Of a DNA stretch of 64,000 nucleotides, positions 43,049 through 51,207 are shown one piece after another. The DNA is from Thalassobacter stenotrophicus (GTDB lineage Bacteria > Pseudomonadota > Alphaproteobacteria > Rhodobacterales > Rhodobacteraceae): assembly GCF_001458315.1 (NCBI RefSeq), contig NZ_CYRX01000011.1, positions 1-64,000 of the forward strand. The letters run 5' to 3'. The translations under genes and the position numbers were made by a program. Below the pieces are notes generated by a model, which had not been told where the DNA came from, searched no databases, and worked only from the letters and a program-made list of their open reading frames with translations. The stretch's first letter is position 1. Every line of letters begins with the position of its first letter.

Positions 43049-44128
43049 ATGGCACAAGTGCTGACAGTTCTGGGGCTCGAAAGCAGCTGCGACGACACCG
43101 CAAGCGCGGTCGTCCGCTTTGGCGCGCCCACGCCCATCGCGTCGTCGGTCGTGTATGGCCAAACCGCCTTGCACGCGGAATTCGGTGGCGTTGTCCCCGA
43201 AATCGCGGCCCGTGCCCACGCCGAGAAAATCGACCTCGCCGTAGAGGCAGCACTGCAAGAAGCCGACATTACCCTAGACGCCATCGACGCCATCGCCGTG
43301 ACCGCAGGGCCGGGCCTAATCGGCGGCGTTTTGGCGGGCGTTATGTGCGCCAAGGGCTTGGCCGCAACGCGCGGCTTGCCGCTGATTGGGGTCAATCACC
43401 TTGCGGGGCACGCGCTGACCCCACGCATGACCGACGGCATCGCCTTTCCCTATGTCATGCTGCTGGTGTCCGGCGGACATTGCCAGTTTTTACGGGTTGA
43501 TGGCCCCGATGACTTCACCCGTTTGGGCGGCACGATTGACGACGCCCCCGGCGAGGCCTTTGACAAAACCGCGCGCATTCTGGGCCTGCCGCAACCCGGC
43601 GGCCCCTCGGTTGAGGTGGCGGCCCAATCCGGTGACCCCAAGACCTTTGCCCTGCCCCGCCCCCTGCTGGACCGACCCAATTGTGACATGTCCTTCTCGG
43701 GCCTCAAAACGGCTGTTCTGCGCGCCCGCGACGCAGTGATCGCGCGTGACGGCGGCCTGCATGAAGCCGTGCGCGCCGACCTGTGCGCCGCCTTCCAAGC
43801 CGCCGTGCGGGACGTTCTGGTTGCCAAAAGCCGCCGCGCATTGGCTCTGTGCCCCGATGCCACGACATTCGCCGTGGCCGGTGGTGTCGCGGCCAACCAA
43901 ACCTTGCGTGCCGGGCTGACCCAGCTGGCGGATGAGGCGGGCTTGCCGTTCTGCGCCCCGCCCTTGCGGCTGTGCACCGACAACGCCGCGATGATCGCAT
44001 GGGCGGGCGCGGAGCGTTTGGCCCTTGGCGCGCGCGACGACATGACTCTAGCTGCACGCCCTCGTTGGCCGCTGGACACCACCAGCCCCGCCCTTCTGGG
44101 ATCGGGCAAAAAGGGGGCCAAGGCATGA
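43049..44128 (+). CDS. tsaD: tRNA threonylcarbamoyladenosine transferase subunit
   Basis: TsaD transfers the threonylcarbamoyl group to A37 of ANN-decoding tRNAs, with TsaB and TsaE. The 359-aa product starts [18 protein letters not shown], has the metal-binding His pair in NHLAGHAL near 112-116, and the nucleotide motifs [26 protein letters not shown] and [14 protein letters not shown] clear GGAGG precedes the ATG. Its stop overlaps the gpsA start by 4 bases. Confidence 0.97.
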   Translation: MAQVLTVLGLESSCDDTASAVVRFGAPTPIASSVVYGQTALHAEFGGVVPEIAARAHAEKIDLAVEAALQEADITLDAIDAIAVTAGPGLIGGVLAGVMCAKGLAATRGLPLIGVNHLAGHALTPRMTDGIAFPYVMLLVSGGHCQFLRVDGPDDFTRLGGTIDDAPGEAFDKTARILGLPQPGGPSVEVAAQSGDPKTFALPRPLLDRPNCDMSFSGLKTAVLRARDAVIARDGGLHEAVRADLCAAFQAAVRDVLVAKSRRALALCPDATTFAVAGGVAANQTLRAGLTQLADEAGLPFCAPPLRLCTDNAAMIAWAGAERLALGARDDMTLAARPRWPLDTTSPALLGSGKKGAKA

Positions 44129-45072
44129 AGATCGGCGTTGTGGGTGCTGGCGCATTTGGCACGGCCTTGGCCGTGTCGCTCGCAGCTAACGGCCCTGTTT
44201 GGCTTTGGGGCCGCGCGGGTATGGAGGCTGTCGCCACATCCCGCACGACCCCGCGCCTGCCCGGCATTACCTTGCCAGAGGCAGTCCATATCACAGGTGA
44301 TATCAACGGCTTGGCAGGCTGTGACGTGCTATTGCTCGCCATGCCCATGCAGGCGTTGGCCGATACGCTGCCAACGCTTTCCGGGCTACGCGCGCGTTAT
44401 GCGGTGGCCTGCTGCAAGGGGATCGACCGGACCCGGCTGACCGGCCCGGCCGAGATTATCGCAAGCGCGTGGCCTCATGTGACCCCCGCAGTCCTGTCCG
44501 GTCCCAGCTTTGCCGCCGACATCGCGCGCGGCTTGCCCACCGCGCTCAGCCTTGGATGCGCCGATGAGGCCGCCGGATCTAAATTGCAGGACGCACTGTC
44601 CACCCCGACGCTGCGGCTTTACCGCACCACGGATGTGACCGGGGTCGAACTGGGCGGCGCCCTCAAGAACGTGATCGCGATTGCCTGTGGCTGTGCGATG
44701 GGCGCGGGTTTAGGCGAAAGCGCGCGGGCGGCGTTGATGACGCGCGGGTTTGCAGAAATGCAGCGCTTTGCGGCCCATGTCGGCGCGCAGCCCGAAACGC
44801 TTCAGGGCCTGTCCGGCTTTGGCGATCTGGCGCTGACCTGCACCTCGGCGCAGTCGCGCAATTATACCTACGGGCTTGCCCTTGGGGCCGGAACCACCCC
44901 AGCCCACGCCACAGTCGAAGGCCGCGCCACGGCCCAGGCCCTGCACACCCGCGCTGCAGCCGAAGGGCTGGACCTGCCGATCACCGCCGTGACTGCCGCG
45001 ATTGTCACGGGTCAAATCACTGTCAAAGATGCTATGTCTCGCTTGCTCAGCAGGCGTCTAAAAGAGGAATAA
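44125..45072 (+). CDS. gpsA: NAD(P)-dependent glycerol-3-phosphate dehydrogenase
   Basis: A 315-aa enzyme reducing dihydroxyacetone phosphate to sn-glycerol 3-phosphate for phospholipid synthesis. The start [16 protein letters not shown] is the Rossmann dinucleotide motif; [26 protein letters not shown] and the catalytic-Lys segment [17 protein letters not shown] are in place, with [14 protein letters not shown] near 233. ATG 44125 overlaps the tsaD stop; the frame is open further upstream inside tsaD but that is spurious. It is opposite in direction of flux to GlpD. Confidence 0.97.
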   Translation: MKIGVVGAGAFGTALAVSLAANGPVWLWGRAGMEAVATSRTTPRLPGITLPEAVHITGDINGLAGCDVLLLAMPMQALADTLPTLSGLRARYAVACCKGIDRTRLTGPAEIIASAWPHVTPAVLSGPSFAADIARGLPTALSLGCADEAAGSKLQDALSTPTLRLYRTTDVTGVELGGALKNVIAIACGCAMGAGLGESARAALMTRGFAEMQRFAAHVGAQPETLQGLSGFGDLALTCTSAQSRNYTYGLALGAGTTPAHATVEGRATAQALHTRAAAEGLDLPITAVTAAIVTGQITVKDAMSRLLSRRLKEE

Positions 45073-45076
45073 CCCC

Positions 45077-45346
45077 ATGTTTTACGCTGTTATCTGCACA
45101 GACAAGCCCGGCCACCTAGAGGTTCGCCAAGCCAACCGCGCCGACCACGTGGCTTACTTGAAATCCACAAACGTCACGCAGGCGGGGCCGTTTTTGGATG
45201 CGAACGGTGATATGTGCGGGTCGTTGGTGATTTTGGACGTGGCTGACCGCGCCGAGGCCGAAGCTTGGGCCGCCGCTGACCCCTACAAGCTGGCCGATCT
45301 GTTCGCGGACGTCCGGATTGAGGCATGGAACCAGGTTATCGGCTGA
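45077..45346 (+). CDS. YciI-family protein
   Basis: An 89-aa protein with the ferredoxin-like YciI fold: FYAVICTDKPG at the start, HVAYLKSTNVTQAGPFLDANG in the middle and EAEAWAAADPYKLADLF near 60-78, which carries the usual His/Asp pair. Function is unknown; muconolactone-isomerase-like catalysis has been suggested for the family. It follows gpsA by 4 bases and its stop overlaps the next start (TGATG). Confidence 0.88.
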   Translation: MFYAVICTDKPGHLEVRQANRADHVAYLKSTNVTQAGPFLDANGDMCGSLVILDVADRAEAEAWAAADPYKLADLFADVRIEAWNQVIG

Positions 45347-45762
45347 TGGCGGCGCACTGGCTCTTTAAATCCGAACCCTCTGTTTGGTCGTGGACCGATC
45401 AGGTCGCCAAGGGCGATCAGGGGGAAGAATGGGACGGCGTGCGCAACTATCAGGCCCGCAATTTCATGCGGGCCATGGCGGTCGGGGATTTGGGCTTTTT
45501 CTACCATTCGCAAGACCAAAAAGCGGTGGTCGGCATTGTTGAGGTCTGCGCCCTTGCCCACCCCGACAGCAGCACGGATGACCCCCGGTGGGACTGCGTA
45601 GACATCCGCGCAAAGACGGCACTGTCCCGGCCCGTCACGCTTGCGCAGATCAAGGCCAACCCCGAACTCGTGGACATGGCCTTGGTGAAATCGCCGCGAT
45701 TGTCCGTCCAGCCCGTGACCCCGGAAGAGTGGGCCGAGGTCCTGCGCATGGCTGAAGCGTAA
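45346..45762 (+). CDS. EVE-domain protein
   Basis: A 138-aa single-domain EVE (PUA-like, YTH-related) protein, with HWLFKSEPSVWSWTDQ at the start, WDGVRNYQARNFMRAMAVGD near 28-47 and GFFYHS-type core. EVE domains are thought to bind modified nucleotides in DNA or RNA; in most bacteria the gene is a housekeeping one, often beside yciI as here. ATG 45346 overlaps the yciI stop by one base. Confidence 0.9.
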   Translation: MAAHWLFKSEPSVWSWTDQVAKGDQGEEWDGVRNYQARNFMRAMAVGDLGFFYHSQDQKAVVGIVEVCALAHPDSSTDDPRWDCVDIRAKTALSRPVTLAQIKANPELVDMALVKSPRLSVQPVTPEEWAEVLRMAEA

Positions 45763-45783
45763 TGTATACATAAATGTATACAT
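45762..45783. promoter_or_regulatory. tandem 10-bp palindromes between EVE gene and pyrF
   Basis: ATGTATACAT occurs twice (45762-45771 and 45774-45783) separated by AA, centres 12 bp apart. Each copy is a perfect palindrome, and the pair forms a larger symmetric array. The GT-TA-AC core resembles many GntR-family operators. It overlaps the last base of the EVE stop codon and is 80 bases before pyrF. Confidence 0.5.
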
Positions 45784-45862
45784 TGATTTGGGCGCCACTT
45801 CACTGGACAGCACCCAGCGCGGCGGCGTAGGAGAGCGGCGACCTGATCCCGGAGCCGATGCC

Positions 45863-46579
45863 ATGACCGACCAAATCCAAACACCCGCCGATGACCGCCT
45901 GATCGTGGCCATGGACGTCCCCAACGCGCTGGCAGGTTTGGCCTTGGCTGAGCGGTTGGGCGATGCGGTGTCGTTCTATAAGATCGGCTTGGGCATGTTG
46001 ACCGGCGGTGGCCTTGCCTTGGCCAATGAGCTGAAGGACGAACACGGCAAGAAGATCTTCCTTGATATGAAGCTCTTTGACATTTCGAACACGATCGAAG
46101 CCGCGGTGCGTGGTTTGGCACAGTTCGATATCGATTTTCTGACGGTGCATGGTGATCCGCATGTGGTGCGCGCAGCCAAAGAAGGCGCGGCGGGATCGAA
46201 CCTGAAAATTCTTGGGGTGACGGTGCTGACGTCGCTGGACCGAGCGGATCTAGATGCCTGCATGATCAAGGACGGAGCGATCGGCGATTTGGTCGTGGAA
46301 CGCGCCGGGCGGGCCCTTGAAGCCGGTGCCGACGGGGTGATCGCATCGCCCCATGAGGCCGCATTGATCCGCGCCCTACCCGAAGCCACGGGCCGGTTGA
46401 TTGTGACACCCGGTGTGCGGCCTGCGGGCGCGGCCTTGGGCGATCAGAAGCGGGTTGCCACACCTGCTTCCGCGATTGGGGATGGGGCCGACCACATTGT
46501 TGTAGGCCGCCCGATCCATACGGCCGTTGACCCGCGTCAGGCCGCACAGGCGGTAGTTCAGGAATTGCGGTCCATCTAG
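45863..46579 (+). CDS. pyrF: orotidine 5'-phosphate decarboxylase
   Basis: A 238-aa enzyme making UMP from OMP, the last step of pyrimidine synthesis. The beta/alpha-barrel motifs are RLIVAMDVPN, FYKIGLGML, and the catalytic array KKIFLDMKLFDI; TVHGDPHVVRAA and VTPGVRPAGAALGDQKRVAT (phosphate-binding loop) follow. ATG 45863 gives the normal N-terminus; a 25-codon upstream extension from TTG is unlikely. It stands apart from pyrB and pyrC, encoded at 61 and 59 kb on the other strand. Confidence 0.96.
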   Translation: MTDQIQTPADDRLIVAMDVPNALAGLALAERLGDAVSFYKIGLGMLTGGGLALANELKDEHGKKIFLDMKLFDISNTIEAAVRGLAQFDIDFLTVHGDPHVVRAAKEGAAGSNLKILGVTVLTSLDRADLDACMIKDGAIGDLVVERAGRALEAGADGVIASPHEAALIRALPEATGRLIVTPGVRPAGAALGDQKRVATPASAIGDGADHIVVGRPIHTAVDPRQAAQAVVQELRSI

Positions 46580-46590
46580 GGGTCTGAGGG

Positions 46591-46640
46591 GCGTTGGGGG
46601 CGCTGCCCCCGGCCCGAGCGGGCCTCCCCCGGGATATTTT
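46591..46640. repeat. GC-rich extragenic palindromic element
   Basis: Between the convergent pyrF and NfeD genes lie a hairpin GGGGG-cgctg-CCCCC (46596-46610), a second one GGCCC-gagc-GGGCC (46611-46624), and a tail CCCCCGGGATATTTTC then CCAAAG. I recall very similar elements between many Rhodobacterales genes. It probably serves as a bidirectional transcription end. Copy number cannot be tested within this window; I see no second copy. Confidence 0.6.
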
Positions 46641-46658
46641 CAAACCAAAGAAGCGCGG

Positions 46659-46934
46659 CTAGTCGTTGATGTCGTAGTCGAAGGTTTTGGGTTTATCGCC
46701 TTTGATCCGGAACATCAGGCGTAGGCCGATCCAGCCCGCCAGTGAAGCGATGGCGAAGATGGCCATCAGCGCGGGCAGGCCAAAGCCGGTTAGGACGCCG
46801 AGGCCGAGGCCCGCGCCGACCAGCCCCGCCCCGATTGCGAAGCCCAGCAGAACGAACGCGGGCGCTAGCATTTCGAGGATGCCGAGGATGATCGCCGCGA
46901 CGATCCAGATCCACCATGTGGCCCAGAGCATCAT
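46659..46934 (-). CDS. NfeD-like membrane protein
   Basis: A 91-aa protein, mostly two or three transmembrane helices (ATWWIWIVAAIILGILEMLA at residues 5-24, then a Gly/Leu-rich stretch), ending in a short polar tail (KTFDYDIND). It fits the short NfeD family, whose members pair with SPFH proteins in the membrane; the C-terminal OB-fold of longer NfeD proteins is missing or reduced. Its start overlaps the SPFH gene stop by 4 bases. Confidence 0.8.
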   Translation of the reverse strand: MMLWATWWIWIVAAIILGILEMLAPAFVLLGFAIGAGLVGAGLGLGVLTGFGLPALMAIFAIASLAGWIGLRLMFRIKGDKPKTFDYDIND

Positions 46935-47824
46935 GTGCGGCCCCGAAGCATTTTGAAGGCTTCACCGAAGGCATCCATTGCGGAGGCCGGGACGACCACG
47001 GTTTGGGAGCCTTGTGACGCGCCCAGTGAGGTCAACGCTTCTACCTGTTTGAGGGCGACTTGGTATTGTGCCGCCTCAAGGCCGTTTTCCTTGATGGCGT
47101 GTGCCACGACTTGGGTGGCGTAGGCCTCAGCGTCGGCTTGGACGCGGCGGGCTTTGGCGGCTTGTTCGGCGGCGTAGAGGTCTGCGTCGGCGGCGAGTTC
47201 GACGGCACGGCGCGCACCCTCAGCCTCGGTCACGGCGGCGCGGCGGGCACGTTCGGCGTTAAGCTGTTGGAGCATCGCGTCGCGGGTGGCTTGGTCGAGG
47301 TTCACGTCCAGCAGCTCGGCGCGCGTGACCTCAATGCCCCAGTCGTCGACGGCGGTTTCGACCGCGATCTTAATCTCATGGATGAGGCTTGAGCGGTTGG
47401 CCTGCACGTCGTCCAGTTCCATCTTGCCGATTTCGGCCCGGACGATGCCCGCGACAGTCGTGGCGATGGCGGCGTCCACGTCACGGATGCGGTAGACGGT
47501 GCGCTCAGGCTCGGTGATGCGATAGAACACCGACGTTTCGACCTGCACCAACACGTTATCCGCGGTGATCGCGTCTTGGCTGGCGTTTGGCAATTGGCGT
47601 TCGAGGATCGAAATCCGGTGCGCGACCTTGTCAAGAAACGGCACGATCAGGTTGATCCCCGGCCCAAGCACCGACCGAAGGCGGCCGAACCGCTCGACCA
47701 CGTGCTTTTCGGACTGGGGCACGATCCGTACGCCCAGAAGGATCGTCGTGATAATAAAGCCGGCCAGCACGATCCAGACCGCGTTGTTTCCGACAAATCC
47801 CAATAAGATATCTTCAATGTTCAT
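46931..47824 (-). CDS. SPFH/band-7 (stomatin-like, QmcA-type) protein
   Basis: A 297-aa inner-membrane scaffold protein: one N-terminal transmembrane helix (residues 9-30), the band-7 domain (VPQSEKHVVERFGRLRSVLG; PGINLIVPFLDKVAHRI; VTRAELLDVNLDQATRDAML) and a coiled-coil region rich in Ala, Arg and Glu (200-260). Such proteins oligomerise into membrane cages and modulate proteases such as FtsH. ATG 47824 behind GGAGAG was preferred to a GTG five codons earlier. NfeD follows in the same operon. Confidence 0.93.
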   Translation of the reverse strand: MNIEDILLGFVGNNAVWIVLAGFIITTILLGVRIVPQSEKHVVERFGRLRSVLGPGINLIVPFLDKVAHRISILERQLPNASQDAITADNVLVQVETSVFYRITEPERTVYRIRDVDAAIATTVAGIVRAEIGKMELDDVQANRSSLIHEIKIAVETAVDDWGIEVTRAELLDVNLDQATRDAMLQQLNAERARRAAVTEAEGARRAVELAADADLYAAEQAAKARRVQADAEAYATQVVAHAIKENGLEAAQYQVALKQVEALTSLGASQGSQTVVVPASAMDAFGEAFKMLRGRT

Positions 47825-47920
47825 AATGCTCTCCAACACTGCCCCAAGGTCACATATAGGGCGTTCGCCCCCTTTGCGGAACCCATTGATGCGCGAGGGT
47901 TGTTGCGGGTAGATTGCCCC

Positions 47921-49177
47921 ATGCCCACCCTTTGTCGCGATTGTTTGGCCCAGTTGGAGGCCGCGCCCCGGCGGTGCCCCGCATGTGGCTCACCCCGGTT
48001 GCTATCGCACCCGGAGCTATGGGATTTGGGCATCGCGCATATGGATTGTGACGCGTTCTATGCCAGCGTCGAAAAACGCGACAACCCAGAGTTGGCCGAC
48101 AAGCCGGTGATCATCGGTGGGGGGCGGCGGGGGGTTGTGTCCACGGCGTGCTACATCGCCCGGATCAAGGGCGTACGGTCCGCGATGCCGATGTTCCAAG
48201 CGATGAAGCTGTGCCCCGAGGCTGTGGTCGTGCGGGGACGGATGGAGGTCTATGTCGAAGTCTCACGCGCTGTGCGGGCCTTGATGGAAGAACTGACCCC
48301 TGAGGTAGAGCCCCTGTCGTTGGACGAAGCGTTCATGGACCTGACCGGGACGGCGCGGCTGCATGGCGCCCCGCCTGCTGTGATGCTGGCGCAGTTAGTC
48401 AAGCGGATGCGCGAAGAGATCGGGATCACCGGCTCTATCGGATTGTCGCACAACAAGTTTCTGGCGAAAATTGCCTCGGACCTTGATAAACCGCAGGGGT
48501 TTGCGGTGATTGGCGCGGCAGAAACGGATGCGTTTTTGCAGGACAAACCGGTGCGGATGATTTTTGGCATCGGTCCCGCCGGGCAAGAGGCGTTGGAGAC
48601 TGCTGGCATTCGCACCTTCGCGGATTTGCGCCGCTGGGATCGTGCCGATCTGGGTGCGCGATTTGGCAGTATGGGGGACCGTTTGTGGCACCTGAGCCGG
48701 GGGCAGGATCCGCGCAAAGTCTCATCCCGTGCGCCGGTCAAGTCGATCTCGAATGAGACGACATTTCATGACGATACGGCGGATGGTGACGTGTTGGATG
48801 GCCATATTTGGCGGCTGTCCGAAAAGGTCAGCGACCGAGCTAAGGCCAAGGGCATTGCTGGGCGGGTTGTGACGCTAAAGCTAAAGACGGCGGATTTCGC
48901 ATTGGTCACCCGGCGGCTTTCGTTGGGGGATGCCACGCAGATGGCCGACCGGATTTATCGCACGGCGAAGGGCCTGTATGATGCGGCGGGCGTGCGTGGG
49001 CCGTTTCGGTTGTTAGGGGTGGGACTATCCGATTTGGAACCCGCAGAGGGCGCAGACCGCACCGGCGATTTGTTGGACCCTAACGCGGGCAAACGGGCCG
49101 ACGCGGAGCGGGCCACCGACAAAATCCGCGCGCGTTTTGGTGAGGGGGCTATTCTCAAGGGCCGCGCCTTGCGCTAG
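47921..49177 (+). CDS. dinB: DNA polymerase IV with N-terminal zinc-finger-like extension
   Basis: A 418-aa Y-family translesion polymerase. Catalytic motifs are AHMDCDAFYASVEKRDNPE near residue 37 and LSLDEAFMDLTG near 125; a little-finger domain occupies the last third (VSSRAPVKSISNETTFHDD). Before the polymerase, residues 1-30 carry two Cys pairs (Cys5-x2-Cys8 and Cys19-x2-Cys22) of a zinc-ribbon type. No canonical clamp-binding motif is evident at the C-terminus. It is divergent from the SPFH gene. Confidence 0.93.
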   Translation: MPTLCRDCLAQLEAAPRRCPACGSPRLLSHPELWDLGIAHMDCDAFYASVEKRDNPELADKPVIIGGGRRGVVSTACYIARIKGVRSAMPMFQAMKLCPEAVVVRGRMEVYVEVSRAVRALMEELTPEVEPLSLDEAFMDLTGTARLHGAPPAVMLAQLVKRMREEIGITGSIGLSHNKFLAKIASDLDKPQGFAVIGAAETDAFLQDKPVRMIFGIGPAGQEALETAGIRTFADLRRWDRADLGARFGSMGDRLWHLSRGQDPRKVSSRAPVKSISNETTFHDDTADGDVLDGHIWRLSEKVSDRAKAKGIAGRVVTLKLKTADFALVTRRLSLGDATQMADRIYRTAKGLYDAAGVRGPFRLLGVGLSDLEPAEGADRTGDLLDPNAGKRADAERATDKIRARFGEGAILKGRALR

Positions 49178-49186
49178 GCAGGCGCT

Positions 49187-50329
49187 ATGATTGATCCCGT
49201 TGACCTGACCGCCCGCCTTGTTCGCTGCCCCTCGATTACACCAGAGGAGGGGGGCGCGCTTGTCTTGTTGCAAGACCTATTGGAAGAGGCGGGGTTCAGC
49301 TGCACCCGCGTTGACCGGGGCGAGACCTCAAACCTATTTGCACGTTGGGGCGACAAGGGCCACGCGCGCACGTTTGGCTACAACGGACACACGGATGTTG
49401 TGCCCTTGGGCGATGTGAATGAGTGGACCAAGCCACCATTTGGCGCAGAAATCGAGGACGGCTGGCTATATGGGCGCGGTGCAACGGATATGAAATCCGG
49501 CGTGGCGGCCTTTGTCGCGGCAGCGGTAGAATTTGTGCGCGACACCCCGCCTGAGGGCGCGCTGATCCTTGCGATCACAGGGGACGAAGAAGGCCCCGCG
49601 ACGGACGGCACCGTGGCCCTTTTGGATTGGATGGCGGCGCAGGGCGAGGCGATGACCTATTGCCTCGTCGGGGAGCCGACGTCAGCCGCAGACATGGGCG
49701 ACATGATGAAGATTGGGCGGCGCGGCTCGATCTCTGCGTTTTTTACGGTGACCGGCACGCAGGGCCACGTCGCATATCCGCATAAGGCATTGAATCCAAT
49801 GCCTGCTTTGGTCACGTTGATGGACCGGTTGAGCCGTCATGAACTGGATCAGGGCAATGCGCATTTTGATCCCTCAACACTTGCGGTCACGACGATCGAC
49901 ACTGGAAACACTGCGACCAACGTCATCCCGGCTGAGACGCGGGGCACCGTCAACATCCGGTTCAATGATACCCACACCAGCGCGTCGCTGACCGATTGGC
50001 TGCAATCAGAAGCGGACAAAGTGGCGGCGGAATTTGGCGTGAGCGTTGCGATGACGACCCGGGTGTCTGGCGAAAGTTTCCTCACGCCCCCCGGGCCACT
50101 GACTGATCTGGTTGCGCGCGCGGTACAGCGCGAAACCAACCGCGTGCCCGTGATGTCTACGGGTGGTGGCACGTCGGATGCGCGTTTTGTAATGCGCCAT
50201 TGCCCCGTGGTGGAGTTTGGCCTTGTAGGGCACCGGATGCACGCTGTGGATGAGCGCGTTCGTGTGGAGCAGATCAACCAACTCAAGGGCATCTACACCT
50301 CAATCCTGCACGACTATTTTTCAGGCTAG
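49187..50329 (+). CDS. dapE: succinyl-diaminopimelate desuccinylase
   Basis: A 380-aa zinc hydrolase of the M20 family, cleaving N-succinyl-LL-diaminopimelate in lysine and cell-wall synthesis. Metal and catalytic motifs: [28 protein letters not shown] and [13 protein letters not shown]; the terminal zinc His is in [10 protein letters not shown]. It starts 9 bases after dinB. The succinylase dapD of the same pathway is at 56 kb, so lysine genes are spread over this segment. Confidence 0.95.
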   Translation: MIDPVDLTARLVRCPSITPEEGGALVLLQDLLEEAGFSCTRVDRGETSNLFARWGDKGHARTFGYNGHTDVVPLGDVNEWTKPPFGAEIEDGWLYGRGATDMKSGVAAFVAAAVEFVRDTPPEGALILAITGDEEGPATDGTVALLDWMAAQGEAMTYCLVGEPTSAADMGDMMKIGRRGSISAFFTVTGTQGHVAYPHKALNPMPALVTLMDRLSRHELDQGNAHFDPSTLAVTTIDTGNTATNVIPAETRGTVNIRFNDTHTSASLTDWLQSEADKVAAEFGVSVAMTTRVSGESFLTPPGPLTDLVARAVQRETNRVPVMSTGGGTSDARFVMRHCPVVEFGLVGHRMHAVDERVRVEQINQLKGIYTSILHDYFSG

Positions 50330-50446
50330 TTGATACCAGGCACGTTCTTTAGATATCTCATTGAGATTTAACTAGGGCGGGCGCCCTGGCGGGTACTACG
50401 TTCGACTGGCACGGCACATTGTGCCAAACGCCAGCCGGAGACGCCA

Positions 50447-51163
50447 TTGGACCCGCTATCGATAGTACTCAGCGTAGCATTCGCGCTTGGCTTAATAGCG
50501 ATCATTCGAAGCCTGCGATCCAGCAAAGCGCCCCCACCGCCGCAGAATAGTGCCCCCAGTCCCAAAGCGGAGCGCCCCGTAGGGCCAAGCACGCCGGACC
50601 CCATATCGGTTGAACCACCCGCTGTGTCTGCCCCCGCAGAGACGGTTGCGATAGAAACATCGCAAGTCAAAGCACCAGCACCGGCACCGGCACCAATCCC
50701 GCCAAGATCCGCACCAATCAAGGTGACGGTCCCGGTGCAGCCCCGTGAAATCCTCGTCGCGGCGGCTTATGTTATTGATGGAGATAGCCTTCGGATAAAG
50801 AAACGTGAGATTAGATTGTTTGGCGTTGACGCTCCGGAGTTTAACCACCCGCATGGCAAGACTGCCAAATGGGCCTTATTCAAGCTGTGCAAAGGTGAGC
50901 GGGTGCATGCACACATCATCGCCGAGGACGACCATGGCCGCTGTGTCGCGCGATGTACGTTGGACGATGGCCGCGATCTTTCGGCAGAAATGGTCAAGCT
51001 GGGCCTTGCGCTGGATTGGCCCAAGTTTTCGAATGGTCGGTATCGCGCACTAGAGGCCGATGGCTTGCGTCGCAAACTCTGGCTGGCGGACGCGCGTCAG
51101 AAGGGGCGGATGCACGTATGGGACGCCTATGAGGCGCGACAGCGGGATCGCGCAAAAAACTAG
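50447..51163 (+). CDS. membrane-anchored thermonuclease-like protein
   Basis: A 238-aa protein with an N-terminal membrane helix (residues 4-20), a Pro/Ala-rich linker (27-95) and a staphylococcal-nuclease domain (100-225). The nuclease core has VIDGDSLRIKKREIRLFGVD and APEF, giving the Asp, Arg and Glu expected at the active site, and a later Arg in HGRCVARC. The start is TTG at 50447 with GGAG eight bases upstream; no ATG fits. The linker would let the nuclease reach from the membrane, probably in the periplasm. The 117 bases before it hold only short weak palindromes. Confidence 0.82.
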   Translation: MDPLSIVLSVAFALGLIAIIRSLRSSKAPPPPQNSAPSPKAERPVGPSTPDPISVEPPAVSAPAETVAIETSQVKAPAPAPAPIPPRSAPIKVTVPVQPREILVAAAYVIDGDSLRIKKREIRLFGVDAPEFNHPHGKTAKWALFKLCKGERVHAHIIAEDDHGRCVARCTLDDGRDLSAEMVKLGLALDWPKFSNGRYRALEADGLRRKLWLADARQKGRMHVWDAYEARQRDRAKN

Positions 51164-51185
51164 GGGCGCCGCACTGCGACGCCCC
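51153..51185 (-). terminator. rho-independent terminator of the aldehyde dehydrogenase gene
   Basis: Minus-strand GGGGCG (51185-51180) pairs with CGCCCC (51168-51163) and is followed by TAGTTTTTT. It overlaps the stop of the convergent nuclease gene and lies 22 bases after the dehydrogenase stop. Confidence 0.7.
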
Positions 51186-51207
51186 ATCAAAAATCAAAAT
51201 GTCTGGA

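Noticed and set aside
46591-46640. CRISPR-like repeat
   Set aside because: A single palindromic unit without regularly spaced copies or cas genes.
50340-50446. Riboswitch or attachment site before the nuclease gene
   Set aside because: Only short palindromes (AGGGC-gggc-GCCCT; GGCAC-att-GTGCC) are present with no recognised riboswitch core, and no integrase gene is near.
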